A stretch of DNA of 64,000 nucleotides. Source: Plectrocnemia conspersa (Eukaryota > Arthropoda > Insecta > Trichoptera > Polycentropodidae). Below, in pieces: positions 48,782-60,949 of this stretch. Numbering within the stretch: the stretch's first letter is position 1; every line of letters begins with the position of its first letter. The position numbers and the translations under genes are program-made. The notes beneath the pieces were generated by a model that worked only from the letters and a program-made list of their open reading frames with translations, searched no databases and had not been told where the DNA came from. Location of the stretch: positions 310,001 to 374,000 of the forward strand of contig VTFK01000304.1 in the NCBI GenBank assembly GCA_009617715.1, read 5' to 3'.

Positions 48782-48905
48782 GATGTAAATTTTTTTTGTA
48801 ACGTAAAACAAGCGAAAAGAAAAATTTTGATGGCTTTTATTCAGTTCGTGCGGCACCCACTTGTAACACAAAACTATTTTATCACTAACGCCTACCGTTG
48901 TACAA
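48782..48905 (-). pseudogene. Mariner transposase relic 4
   Basis: The minus strand reads TVGVSDKIVLCYKWVPHELN, then KSHQNFSF. The exact WVPHEL hallmark, preceded by a Thr-Val helix-turn-helix remnant, identifies a mariner transposase; a small deletion has brought the two together. No catalytic residues are visible downstream. It lies 9 kb from the 38.6-40.8 kb cluster in the same orientation. Confidence 0.75.
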
Positions 48906-49993
48906 GTTATCTAAATTTTCTTGCGTAATTCTTATTTTACGTATGTGTCTTTATTAAATCGTTATTAACTAAAAAACTAATAAATAAGTATACAAATTTC
49001 TTTATCACAAGGCATCCTATTTTTTTAAACTACTACTTTACCGTAATCACACTAGAAGATTTTTTTATTTTAAGGGATTTTTTTACTGCCTTGCCACCAG
49101 CTTACAACTCATATTTAATGTTTTATCTCCAATTGAATACCCTTAAGTCATTGTATAACAAAATATAAAATAATATACAAATAAAGTACATTGAAGTAAT
49201 AATAAAATCAGGTGGACCAATACATTGTTACTGGTATTATTATAATTTTTAAGTTGATTGTATTGTAAAAGATAATTTTTTATTTACATGAAAATCAAAA
49301 TTTAACCGGTTACCAAATTAGATAAAATTATGTGCTTTTTTTGTTATAACTATACAAAAAAAATGATTTAATGATATGTAATTAATAAAATAATATAAAT
49401 TATAATAATAATAATGTAAATGCTTTAAGTAGATTTAGATACATAGCAATCATTGTATCTGCACAATTTTGCCCGTAAACGTGTTTATCCGCGTAAAAAA
49501 AAATATTAAAATAGTCCACCAATTTAAAACGCTTTCTGCAACGGTATATATTTTTACTAATTATCTAAAATAAAAATAACATTTTTTTATTAGTAATATA
49601 TGAGATATGACATGACCCTGTACGTCGACAAATTGTGACAAAAATATTTCATTTTAATTTAGATTTGCCTACTTATATATAGTTTTAGTTTCGATATGTA
49701 TTTTTTCACAAAAGGTTAAAAAATATACTTTTTACACTTGTATAAAATAATATATATTTACTAATATTTTATTTTAAATACTTGATATATTATCATTTTA
49801 AAACGAAAATCATAAGATTTTAAACATTTTTGTTAAAAAAGTTCGACCTTTAGGAAAGACAATCTGCAATCTGAAAAAATTATCATGTTTATATTGGATT
49901 TTTATAAAATTATTAATAAGTGTTAATGATTTTTTTTTTACTAAGACAAATAACTAATAGTAAAAGCACTAGTTTGTTTTGACCTTAGGAAAA

Positions 49994-50023
49994 CGTCCAT
50001 AGCATTTTGCAGTGCTATGGACG
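49994..50023. repeat. Hairpin, 11-bp arms, 8-nt loop
   Basis: CGTCCATAGCA (49994-50004) pairs exactly with TGCTATGGACG (50013-50023). The arms are GC-mixed, unlike the AT-rich surroundings. CAGTGCTA occurs in the right arm and again just downstream. Confidence 0.9.
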
Positions 50024-51269
50024 CAGTGCTAATCTTATACATAGCTGATGTATTAAAATAAATTATAAGCTTTAGATAAAAAAAACAATGACTGAAACAT
50101 TGATATTTATCGGTGAAAATGTATCTCGATTTGCTTTGATAAAAAAGCTAGTGAAAATATACTTTTAAAAATACAATACATTTACTGTAACATATATAAT
50201 AAATTATCTGATTCTAGAGTAAAACAAAATAAGGTAAAAATGATAAAAGTTTTTGTCCGTTAAAAAATTGTATTATAAAATATTAATATTAAATTAAGGC
50301 ATAAATTTATGAGGCAGTCAATCAAAAAAATTAATTTTTAACTTAAATATGGGCTATACTAAGCTATTTTATTAATGATTATTATAAACTTTGAGAAGCT
50401 TTTTATGGTAATTTACATAATACAATAAAATAATAATCATAGTTGAGCGGCAAGAAAATTTCCCTTGCAACCTGTTGCGCGGAAAAGTATTTTCTTGATA
50501 TTACTAAGCATTTTTCCACAAATATTTTTCAACTTAATAATAAAATAGATAAAAATGCTATATATATATATAATACAAAAATATTTTATCTAATTTATCT
50601 AATTTATTAGACAATTTATTACAAACGTCAGTGCCATTTTATTATTGATATTTTTTATCCAAATAACCGTTTTATATAATAAACTTGAACATAACTGAGA
50701 TGTATATTTAATCGTAATAAAAAACACGAGCTTACAAAGAAGGTTTTTGTGTGATTAACTAAAACATGTAGAATAGAGTAAATATTCAATTTTATACCTT
50801 GTGAATGATCTTATAACTTTGTTTGCATAAAACTTATTTATAATCAATTGTTATTTTTTTTTTCGAGAAAAAATATAAATCCTTGGACGGGGCACATAAT
50901 AATCTATTTACGGCACCACATTATTTGTACATATGCATTTATAGAATATATTATAAATAAAAATAAACGAGAGTTGACAATTAAGCATATTCGACCTTTT
51001 ATTATTTTTATGAATTGTATAATAATTATATATTTATACCTCAAATTATGTTTATATATTATTAATTATAAAAACTTTTATCAGTACTGGATTTAATCTG
51101 TGTTATCTTAACTAAAAAATAATTACTAATTATAAGATCAAATCGTACACATGTAATTAATTTTCTACAAAAATAAATGTTTTTCATAAAAGCACATTAT
51201 ATACGATACGATTGTTTATATCTGAAAAATTCATTATTTTTTTCGCGTGTATATCATATATATTCAATC

Positions 51270-51420
51270 TTACCTATCCCCGGGGCAAACACACGACATA
51301 AAAGACATAATACACGAGCAAGGAGATTACGTCCTTTAATCAGGATTATCGTGTGTCGCTTTCCGTCACGTGGGATAATTCGTACACCAAAAGCGACGGT
51401 CCAGTGAAAAGAAAAGCGTT
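51270..51420. other. Compact GC-richer patch with clustered homeodomain sites
   Basis: A sharply bounded complex block. It has GAGATTACG, TAATC and GGATTA between 51323 and 51348, an E-box CACGTG near 51367 and GATAATTCG just after. The arrangement TAATC-AG-GATTA is a palindromic homeodomain dimer site. No recognised protein is encoded. Confidence 0.5.
51323..51348. promoter_or_regulatory. Cluster of K50-type homeodomain sites
   Basis: Three GATTA/TAATC words: GATTA at 51324-51328 and the palindrome TAATCAGGATTA at 51337-51348. GGATTA is the site of lysine-50 homeodomains (Bicoid/Orthodenticle, Goosecoid, Pitx). Which factor binds is not known. Confidence 0.45.
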
Positions 51421-51999
51421 TCAGAAAAATAATTTATGGATAAAAAAATAAAGCTCTAAGGGTGATGATATCTTGTTTTAAATTCAGAGAGCGAATGAGA
51501 CTTATATTTTTTACTTTAATATGTATGTGTATACATGTGGGGAAAATCTATAAAGATTAGTCACATACGCGCTTGTATGTGTGCTCATTATGTTTACACA
51601 CACTCAAAGTTTTCCCCTAACTTCTTTTTTTCATTTAGCTCCTAAGAAAAGCTCGTCTTTCTGGTATAGTACGCAGCATTTCAGTTGATTTATCAAGGTG
51701 TTTGAGTTTTGATTTTAAAATTTATTTAATGAAATGAATTCATATCTTTATAAATTTTGATGTAGAATCTGCGTTGATTTGTCTAATACTGGTTTAAGAG
51801 CCGCAATGGCTGTAAGTACTTTATTAAGCTTATTTATACATTTGAGTATTAGTGCTTTACTTAAATGCAGTACATTATATTTAATCTAAGTTTTAATTTA
51901 TATTATTTATTTATTATAATTTAATGAAATAAATTTAAATCAACTAACAATCAACATAGTATAACTGTACTATTCCCATTCTAATTTACATGATGAACA
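51421..51999. other. AT-rich spacer with mixed block
   Basis: Mixed then AT-rich; includes a short purine/pyrimidine-mixed piece at 51540-51680. Nothing recognisable. Confidence 0.55.
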
Positions 52000-52210
52000 A
52001 AAATGCGATACTCACACACACACATGAGAACGTGCCTACGATTATATATACTGTCACGACGCGGCGATTCACTGCGTGTAGGGGGTCCTTTATATATTCT
52101 ACAATTTTTAATAAGCCCGTCCTTATGAGTCGTCCGCGTCGCGTGTGGAAACCTTAAATTAAGAACATGCGCCTCCGCGAATTAATAATGCAAAATTTAA
52201 TTTTACATAC
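52000..52210. other. Compact GC-richer patch, candidate conserved element
   Basis: Starts at a CA repeat (52012-52024), then CACGACGCGGCGATTCACTG near 52053, GTCGTCCGCGTCGCGTGTGG near 52129, and CGCCTCCGCGAATTAATAAT followed by GCAAAATTTAATTTT near 52170. The last part places homeodomain words beside CpG-rich sequence without any open frame, the usual look of a deeply conserved insect enhancer. Confidence 0.5.
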
Positions 52211-53589
52211 GCTGAGAACCATATATTATGTATATATGCCCTTTAGAATTATTATCTCATATTGTATGTCAGTAAATAAATTATATTTAAAAAATATTTT
52301 CAATTAATTTTTAATCTAAATAATATGTTTATTTGAAGTTTGAGATACCGATTCCATTAAACTGAGAAATATCCATTTTGCTTCAACAGATTACCCCAAT
52401 GCGTCAGGATGAACAAAATATGACAATACATTAAATGATACAATACGCAAAAAAAATAGGTAGTAACAAGCTCACAACAAATCGAATGCATCTAAACAAT
52501 TTTAAAGCATCTGCAAATAATTACAGTGATATTATTAAAGACAATAACTATTATAAATAAAGGATTAATTTATTGTTAAATCGTTGGCAAAATTCTTTGT
52601 TTATAAATAAATTATTTCTTAATTGATAAAATTGTAGGTAAATATATTCAAAAACGTGTAAAATTCTACTAAGAAAGCAATTATTTTATATTAATCGACA
52701 TATTATTTATAAGTCAATCTCAAACTATAGTCAAATATATATTTTTCATCTATGCCTTTTTACTTTTCTGAATATCATTTGTATATTATTCATTCAGCGA
52801 AATATTGCCAGTGATAAGGTACATTCTTAAAAATTTGCTATAATTTTTAAAAGTACGATTTAATTACAAATATACTATTTATTTGTATTAAAATATATTT
52901 TAATAAAAATTGATTTTAATTGATTTTAAATAATATTATAAAATAATATGAATGTCTACAAAGTTTAGTTTCATTATTATTTTTGTGTTATTAAAAATAT
53001 TGCATAGTAATAAACTTTTTTTACTAAGAAATAATAATATTGTTTTTAAAAATTTAAAAATTTATTGAATTGAATTTAATATTATTTTTTATATAAAAGT
53101 TTATTACAAAATGCAAAAATAGAAAAAAATATATACATTAAAATTAGGTACAAGTTTCTGTTTTATAAAAGGTAATCATAACTATAAAAAGTACTTATGT
53201 TTATAAAATAGTAAAAATAAAAATACAGAAATAATTAAGACTATTTTAATTGATAACTTTCACGCTATACATATAATACGTTTTATTTTATAAATGTTGA
53301 TAAAATAATAAGTTTTGAACTTAGCAATGATAAATTAAACCATTTATAAGTCAACATAATATAATAAATACAAATTTAAAGATGCAAAAATCACTTTTTT
53401 AATCCAATTGAAAATTAATCTTTTCTAAATGATAATGTAAAATTAGTACTTAATTATAAATTATTAAATTGAATCCTTTATTTTGTTGATAAGATATAAA
53501 CTGCTTTTTTACTATGTGTTTTAATGTATGGTTCATTTCCAGCATCCAGAAGAAAATGAATCTATAAACTCGGTTAATATTTTTTTAAG
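52211..53589. other. AT-rich non-coding tract
   Basis: AT-rich with no features I can support. The stretch 52370-52500 is somewhat more complex. Confidence 0.6.
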
Positions 53590-53830
53590 TGTGTCGTTTT
53601 TTCTTCCTCGGGATAAAATTCAACATACGACGCACCCCCGTATCTAATGAAAATTTACTCCCCCGACAGAAGTATTTTTATTCATTAATAAAAAAAACTT
53701 CCCCACATGCCTCCCCGTCATGTCGTAAATTAAAATTATTGCACTGCGTCATATCTTCCTTCACAGACTTACATACATGGGGAGAGTCTTAAAAATCTCC
53801 CCCGAAAAAACTCAGAAGTCCTCATGCCCG
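53590..53830. other. Mixed GC patch, candidate element
   Basis: C-rich words (ACGACGCACCCCCG, ACTCCCCCGAC, CATGCCTCCCCGTCATGTCG) set in AT-rich DNA. A 67-codon plus frame (53589-53792) covers it without a domain. Confidence 0.4.
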
Positions 53831-54009
53831 GAGATAACAGTAATTATCAAACGAGGTAGTAAAAAAGTTTTATTTTTAATAAGAAAAACACATTTTTTCT
53901 TGTTTTTTTAAAAAATATATTCTACAAATGCTAAATAAATTTGCTTAAAAATAAATATGTAGCAATTACATAATTTTAAAATTAAATTAATATTGACGTA
54001 AATACTAAA
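53831..54009. other. AT-rich spacer
   Basis: AT-rich spacer between two patches; nothing seen. Confidence 0.6.
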
Positions 54010-54220
54010 ATGAGCCAATTGTTCGATGAGACGGTTCGCGTGCCGCCGCGTAACGATGACTGGTGTCCCTTGTCAAGTGTATGTGTGTATGTGGCACGTA
54101 AGCCTGAACGTGTATGTCTCACATGTGTGTGTGTGTATTACCAAAAAAGCGCCCTTTTCTTTCTTAAGTCACTCAGCCGTCTCTTGCCGCCCCAACCTTA
54201 ATAAGTAAGGGCGCCTTTAC
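54010..54220. other. Mixed GC patch with (GT)n
   Basis: Contains GACGGTTCGCGTGCCGCCGC near 54030, GT-rich sequence with a GT repeat at 54123-54137, and CCGTCTCTTGCCGCCCC near 54177. Two overlapping 60- and 63-codon frames in different phases argue against coding. Confidence 0.4.
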
Positions 54221-55429
54221 AGTATTTAGATATAATTTATATTATTTTTTCTTGTGTGTTCTAGTAATTCAATAAGCAATAGTTATTATTCAACTAATAG
54301 CTACTAAAAACTATGTATTTAAATATTTTTATAAATATAGTACGAGTAATAAGAAAAAATATTAATGACACAATTAAAAGTAGTATTGTAATAATAATAC
54401 ATGAAATGCCCCTGAAATACATAATTTTACTTCGAGTTCAATATTTTATCAATTAGTATAAAGCTAGATGAATTATTCCATAAATGGTTTAATATTTTTA
54501 ATTGCTTAGTATATCTAAAATAATTCAATTTTACATATTTATTATCATATAATTATGTTTTTAACACGATTTATTTGTATATTTTTAACATTTAAAAGAT
54601 GTAGAGTCGTAAAATAACTAGTGGAAAAAATAATAGTTTTTGATTTTCATTGTTAAAAAAAATTGATTGCTTTGATTTAAATAAAATATTTAAACTATTC
54701 TTTATAAATATTAGACGTTCATCTAACTTTGGATCTTGAAACAAGCTTTCAATTAAGAGGATTATTAGCAAATGAAGTTGGACTCTAATGCGATTCTTTT
54801 TTTTATTTGCTTAATTTGTTATTCGTCCAAGTTTTATCAAATAATAATTTAAAAAATGTGATACTAAGTTACATTACAAATTAATGTAAATCACTCTACG
54901 GTCACGGTACCTATTTTTGGTCCAAAATGAATTTTATATTTATAAATTTATTGTAAGTCTTTCCTTGACACATGACAGGTATTAGCCCAATATATTGCAA
55001 CATGTTAAATATAACCAACAAGATTTTAAGTTAGTCGCGTTGTATTTTATAAATTATAAACTAGTATTACAGATTACAATCAATATATGCATATACTATT
55101 TATTTTATTTATTAAGTATAATATTTATCCGTGGAATTAGGAAATCTATAAAAAGAAAATTTGTGATGATTGTTCAGAATTATAATAATTTAATTGTCAG
55201 TAAATTACTTTTTTATAGACACGATTAAGATAAATAAAAAACTAGAGTTCATATAGAATTCGAATCGAGGTCTCTCAGGCTTTAGTCACCGACTTATATG
55301 TTCGTCATAAAAGTCACTGAGCAGCATATAAACTCTTTCATATTATTATTTAGCTTAAACGTTACATCTTTACGATATTTTTAAAATATTTAAAATTAAA
55401 AAAAAATTAAGATTATTTATACTCGGACT
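54221..55429. other. AT-rich tract with SINE copy
   Basis: AT-rich. It contains a diverged copy of the dispersed core motif at 54365-54390 (ATGACACAATTAAAAGTAG) and SINE-like copy C. The 77-codon frame at 54995-55228 lies inside the SINE copy and is not a gene. Confidence 0.6.
54971..55308 (-). repeat. SINE-like repeat, copy C (head on minus strand)
   Basis: The most complete copy. Left end ACAGGTATTAGCCCAATATA; body TATAAATTATAAACTAGTAT, then TACAGATTACAATCAATATA; right-end head GAATTCGAATCGAGGTCTCT, CAGGCTTTAGTCACCGACTT. The minus strand then reads a GTGACTAAAGCCTGAGAG run leading into the B-box-like CGATTCGAATTC. The length of about 340 bp is typical for a tRNA-derived SINE. No flanking target-site duplication could be confirmed by eye. 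Confidence 0.65.
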
Positions 55430-55890
55430 GTGTGAACGTTACCTTACGCGCTCATAAGAAGAGGACGTTGAGCACACAAGACAGGGCACTTGGCGTAGTA
55501 TGTAGATGAGTATAGAAGAACGGGGTGGAGACGGACCAGAGTATGAGGGGTGGTAATCAACGCACGAAATCTTTTCAACCCTTAAAAGTTTAGAGCCTTC
55601 GCCTCTCCCCGGCCCACCCTTTTTTCGGCCACCCGGCGTCCGCTGGCACACTTCGGTCGGGCGTGTGCTGCTAACGGTCTTTATCTGGAGAACTGCCTCC
55701 GGAAAAACAAATTAAAACGAAAATTCCGAAGACGTTAAGAATCGAACGACACTCGTCGTCGTGCAAGTTCCGGTGATTCGATGACAGGTGCGCGGCAACT
55801 TTTCTCAGTTGGGAACTTTTATTTCGTTACTTTGTGCGGAGACGAATTGAATCAAATTTCTTCGGTTGCCATAGGTAGCGACAGCAAGTA
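55430..55890. other. GC-rich patch, candidate regulatory element
   Basis: CpG-rich with CCTCTCCCCGGCCCACCC near 55601, CCACCCGGCGTCCGCTGG near 55629, and CGACACTCGTCGTCGTGC near 55747. A 70-codon minus frame at 55439-55651 has no domain. Same character as the other patches. Confidence 0.45.
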
Positions 55891-57629
55891 AATATTATAA
55901 AAGAACCGCAAAATATAAGTGTGAAAGACAAAGGTAGCTTCGTCCCATTGCAAGATTTTTTAGTTCAAAACAATAAATAATATTAAAAATTAAAACGGTA
56001 TCAGCACAAAAAAGTAAATAAATATTTAATATATAAGGTAGAATTAATGTACTAATCCTAATGGCTTATAATTGGTAACTATAAAGAAATAAATAATCTA
56101 AAAAGTATTTCGTAACTCCCTCCCCAGCAATGTTGCAAACTTTTGTATGCACATGTAAGTGCTATATATGTATGTTAAAAATAAATAGTAACGTCTATAT
56201 CAATAATCCAAAAGACATATGTTTAATGTATATAAGATATTCTTTATGAGCCGAAGAAGCTTATTAATAAATATTTTTTGCTACCCAATATTTACGTTCT
56301 AATTCGATTTAAATTAATCTTCACCATATTTATCCCTGATATTAAAAAAAATAAGCTAAATTTAATATGTGATAATGGATCGGAATCATAATTATATAAT
56401 AATCAATAATCACTAATCAAAAAAAATGTGTGACTGTAAAAAAAAATTATTCTTATTATCAGAAAATTAATAAGTTTATGCTTCAAAAAGCATGTTTATA
56501 TTATTTGTTTTAAATGATACTACTTCAGAATATCACTTTAGTATTGTGCCCAGTATTGTTGTAAAAATATAATTTCACTAGCAGGTCTTAGTGAAATTAT
56601 ATTTTTACTAGTAGAAAGAAATATATATTCGGGTAAAATTGTATTTTGATATAATTTCACTAAATTTCTAGAGAACATATATTTCTACTTTTAATACACA
56701 TTTATTTTAGATATAAATATACAAAAATAAGTTAATAACTAGTAATAAAATATGTATTATTTTATTTGCATCTAACATCAAGTCTACTGGATAATAAATA
56801 TATATACAATTATCTCGTTGTAGTATATTTAATATATTAATTTTAAAGCTAAACTCATTATATTTTATAATAACATCATATATATAAATATAACCAAACT
56901 CTACAGTACTTAAAAAAACATTTATCTTAAATGAGAATGTAGTTTCATATATAAATTCTATACTGATATGCATATTTATACAAGCAAATTAAGAAATATT
57001 TTTATTTAACATAAATAAACACTTTAAAATAGAAGTGGAAACGGAAGTTAATATTTTAATGTAAAACTGATTTTCATTATATTAATAATGTCATTATGTA
57101 GTTTTATTGTACGCTGTTTTATGTAAAATTATTTACAAATACATAATTTTCTACATTTCCTCTATAAAAACAGCGCCATAACTTTTATACCTTCATAATA
57201 ATATTAAATATAGCTTTTATTAAGGTTAGAAGATAAAGTACTTTATATGATATTAAATTCATTGAAAAATCAAAAGAAATAATCACTTTTATATTTGGAA
57301 TGCAATCTCATTAAAAATTAGTGTAAAATACTAATAAAACTAATAGATTTGTTTTATTTGGACTTTTTCACGTTGGTGTAAACAAATAATATTGTTTATT
57401 TAAGCAGAGATTCATTAAATGGTATATAATATATGTTTCAAAAGCATTTTTGACTACTAATACAAATTTTAAAGTGTGCTCAAATATCTCCGCTAACGAA
57501 CATACTAAAAAGTTGGTGGCAAATAGAATTCGTGCCCTTTTATAGATTGACGACGTTGCCAATTTTTATAGATTTAAAATTTACTATAACACAGATGTAC
57601 ACTGAAACTATGTATAAGACAATAACAAA
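55891..57629. other. AT-rich tract with fold-back element
   Basis: AT-rich DNA whose main feature is a compound fold-back at 56561-56689. Minus-strand frames at 56707-56973 and 57368-57562 are Ile/Tyr/Phe-rich and unrecognised. Confidence 0.6.
56561..56689. repeat. Compound fold-back, 20-bp perfect arms plus nested repeats
   Basis: Bases 56561-56580 are the exact reverse complement of 56589-56608 with an 8-nt loop. ATATAATTTCACTA from the left arm recurs in direct orientation at 56649-56662. An outer, imperfect inverted pair (AGTAGAAAGAAATATATA at 56610-56627 and ACATATATTTCTACT at 56675-56689) surrounds this. The nesting suggests a miniature inverted-repeat element or repeated template switching. 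Confidence 0.85.
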
Positions 57630-57910
57630 GAGCCTGATTCCACCCCGAATCGTCGACATTAGTCAGATTATCGAGGAATAAAGTACTCCGGATATTCCCA
57701 CCCACTTTTTATGGTCAAACCATAATTTTTCTCCACCTCCGTTTTCGACCAACAAATTTCTTCATTCTCGATCTAAGCCGTCACTGTGTCGTCAGGTTCA
57801 AGGTTCAAGCGTATGTAAGCCAAAACACTGTTTTACTAAATGACACTTCATTTAGAGCTACGCTGAATTGACCGAAACGATCCTTTAAGCCTGAGAAAGC
57901 AGCTGCTAAA
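57630..57910. other. Mixed GC patch, candidate element
   Basis: Complex sequence: CACCCCGAATCGTCGACATT near 57640, CTCCGGATATTCCCACCC near 57685, CCGTCACTGTGTCGTCAGG near 57778, and GAATTGACCGAAACGATCC near 57864. All frames have stops. Confidence 0.4.
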
Positions 57911-58724
57911 ACCAAAAGTTCGACCAGTACTTCGAAACACATAAAATACATTTATTTATTATTACAAAAATTGTACAGCCATTTTTGTTTCACACAATAA
58001 GACCGATTTTTGTAAACAGGAAAGATCACTAGGCTCTTTAGTAGTTTTAAATAAAATCTTCAGAACTACTAAATGATTTTTTTTTAAATATGAGTTTTTC
58101 ATTGATTAAATTAACAATTGATTACGTGTATATAAATTGACATCTAATACTATTCAAGAACAAGGCAACTTACAACCGTTGGATCTTACTTTAACCAAAA
58201 ACAAGTATATACTAAATCCTTAACAGGTGCCATACACATCGTCCCCAAATTTCGTATTCCGTAAAAACCAAATAACCATAAAAACCATGTACCACAAATA
58301 TATTTTGAGACTCAAAAATAAATAGCAAAACAACAAGAATTATTTACAAGTGCAGTAAACAATATGGTACTTAAAACCAATATCAAAAAAATATAATATA
58401 GCAAACTAATTATGTTTAGTGTTTATATTACCTATACAGTCGTATGTTCAGAATTACGTATCTTAAAAAAACGATTTTTGGGTTCAGATTCAAGAAAACT
58501 CATGAAGGAGATTTTTTACTGACTTTACTGAAGTTCATTTAAACCATTACTGTGTTGAATTACCGGTTTATAAATATTTTTATTGTTGTTTTTTGTTGAT
58601 GTATAGTTTAGTAAGTAAAGTTTTTATGTGAAATTATTAAAGCTTATCAACTTTTACAAAACTTCAGGTAGTGCTTCATAAGATTCTAATAATCCTTAAT
58701 AGAATATTTTTCTTAATTTTTCTT
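57911..58724. other. AT-rich tract
   Basis: AT-rich with an A-rich, CCAAATAACC-type block at about 58180-58380 that may be a decayed retroposon. Nothing is identifiable. Confidence 0.55.
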
Positions 58725-59320
58725 CAAAGACGCAACACCACCACCAATACAGTCAAATAACCACCTCGTCTTTTTATTATAGGGGTCACACACAATACAC
58801 ACGTCGGGGCCGCGCACACAAGACACAAAAGCGCCATGGGGGGGATGGGTGGTTGGGAGATGCGTCTTCGAGGGTGGGTGATTATACCGAATATGTATGA
58901 AGTTAAAAAAGGAGCGCGTCTTCTTTTGCATACGTAATCGCGGAGCGGATAAGGCGCATGCACGCCCCCGCTCCGCTAATCCGCTCACATTCCGATCGCC
59001 CACGGAAACGCGCCAGGGTACTTGGACTGGGCCCCGTCCGGCCCTGGCGACGATTACGCCGCGCGTGCTATTACGTGTGTAATAAATTTAATACTGGAAG
59101 ACGCGCGTCTCAGATTATTTTTAAACGCTTTTTTTATTTCCACGGTTGCCACCGCCGCCTTTCGTGGGGGCAGGGGCTTCCATTCCCAACGAACTCCCCC
59201 CCTGGCCACTACTCCATGCATACGTTTTAATTCGATTCGGAGCGGTTGCATTGTTGCGACGCATGTCGATTGTGTGCAATTTCATTATAGGCGCTTCTTG
59301 CATTTGACATGGAAGACTTA
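58725..59320. other. Large GC-rich patch with G-quadruplex and inverted repeat
   Basis: One of the most GC-rich patches. It has a G-quadruplex motif (58838-58857), an inverted repeat GCGGAGCG/CGCTCCGC (58940-58947 and 58969-58976) enclosing GCATGC, and a block with GGGCCCCGTCCGGCCC near 59030. Seven frames of 60-100 codons overlap on both strands, which is what stop-poor DNA gives; none carries a domain. Promoter or CpG-island-like function is possible. Confidence 0.5.
58838..58857 (+). other. Putative G-quadruplex
   Basis: A run of seven G (58838-58844), AT, GGG, TGGTT, GGG. Splitting the first run as GGG-G-GGG gives four tracts with loops of 1, 2 and 5 nt. Confidence 0.75.
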
Positions 59321-60949
59321 CTAGATATTTTTTATTGTAATTGCTTTTTATAAAATTATTTGCGAAATTATAAAAACGTGATATATCAAAATAAATATTT
59401 TTAATGAATCTAAATTGAATTTAGGCAGCATTTGATTTAATTCTATGTAAAAGACAATGCCTATTTATAATAACAGAAAAAAAAATATTTTAAAATGTAA
59501 ATATTTACAGTTTTAAATAAATGTACACAAAAAAGAGTTAAATTATATATACAATTTCAGTAATTATAACGTTATTTTTTTAAATAAATAAAAAGAGGTT
59601 CATATTTATATAAAACCATATCAGGTTGATATTTTTTACGGTACAGTAATTTAAAAAAAAATTAAGACTCTTTAATACAAATTTAATTTATTTTAATTTA
59701 ATAAAATTCAAGCATCCACACAAAATACATTCATGTTTAATGACTAAATAAATGCATAGTTAATATTAAGTCAAGGTTTTAAACTTAATATTTTTTTTAA
59801 AATAATAAATATTTTGATTATTGAAGTTTATTTTATATGGCTATAAAAAAATATTTTATCATCTAATTTTATACCTAAATATTTTTTTATTATTTTTTTT
59901 CATTTATAAATCTATATACATTTGTATCCATAAAATAAGTTTAAATTTTTGCATCTCTTCTGTAATGACTTGATTTAACATTAGCATTTTTATTAATATC
60001 AAGAAATATGTTACAATAGCGTGCCCAGCATTTCTTACTGCGGTATTACAAATGACCAGTAATAGATATAAATTATAATAATACATAATAATAAAGTATA
60101 CTCGTCGACGCGACTCGAGAAAATCATATCTCAGCATACCTTGACCCAATTTTGTGAAAATAAAAATGGATAATATTGGTATTCTATCATACAGATGTCA
60201 GAAAAAATTTTTTTGCACCTTTTGTAATAATAATAAATCGGTTACAATATTTGTCAACCAGGCCAAAGAGGCATGCTTAAAGGTACTGCATAATAGGTAA
60301 TTATACAAGTGACCTCGAGCTTTTGATTTAATAGCAACATCTATATGTCTTTATTGCAAATGGTTTATCTGTATTTATATAATAAAATCTATAGCATTTT
60401 TGAAATATGACACCTAAACCAATTATCACTTCTGTGCAATGAAAGATATCACTCTCCAAAATATGTATATTCTCTACCAGAAAACTTAAAAAATCTGCTT
60501 TTATAAATATAAAATTTTGATATCGATCTCTCACTTAACCTTATGCCTTTTGTCAATGGCTATGAAAATTAAATTTTCGTAATGAGAAAGAAGATAATAT
60601 AATTTTTATAAATATATAGAACATGCTTGAGTTAGAGGTATTAAAGATTATTCAATAAATTCCTGGACATAAAGTTAATTTGGAAAACACTTCAAGTGTA
60701 GTGGTTTATCATAACAAAAACTGTATCTAGTACTTACTTATATTTTAATTGCAAATATATATTTTAAAAATACAAAAGAAATAATTTATATAAAATGTTA
60801 AGAAAGCAAATCAAAGTTTTACAAAAATTACAAATCAATCTTTTCTGAAATGAAAACAATACATTGAACCCGTATTAAATTCAATTTCAAACGCAAAAAA
60901 ATAAGACGAGAAAAACTAATCAAGTGTATAATGTATATAAAAAATGTAC
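59321..60949. other. AT-rich non-coding tract
   Basis: AT-rich. A minus-strand frame of 81 codons (59904-60149) and one of 68 (60328-60534) cross slightly more complex DNA but show no motif I can place. No repeats stand out. Confidence 0.55.

Larger units (their letters stand above)
48691..51269. other. AT-rich tract with mariner relic and hairpin
   Basis: AT-rich DNA holding mariner relic 4 (48782-48905) and a hairpin at 49994-50023. A TA dinucleotide run lies near 50558-50570. The 82-codon frame at 50848-51096 is Ile/Tyr-rich and not credible. Confidence 0.6.

Noticed and set aside
49612..49632. ACCCTGTACGTCGAC as a possible miR-10-like sequence (Hox cluster marker)
   Set aside because: Only the first seven bases match the miRNA from memory and no hairpin forms. 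No other known insect miRNA was recognised in the window.
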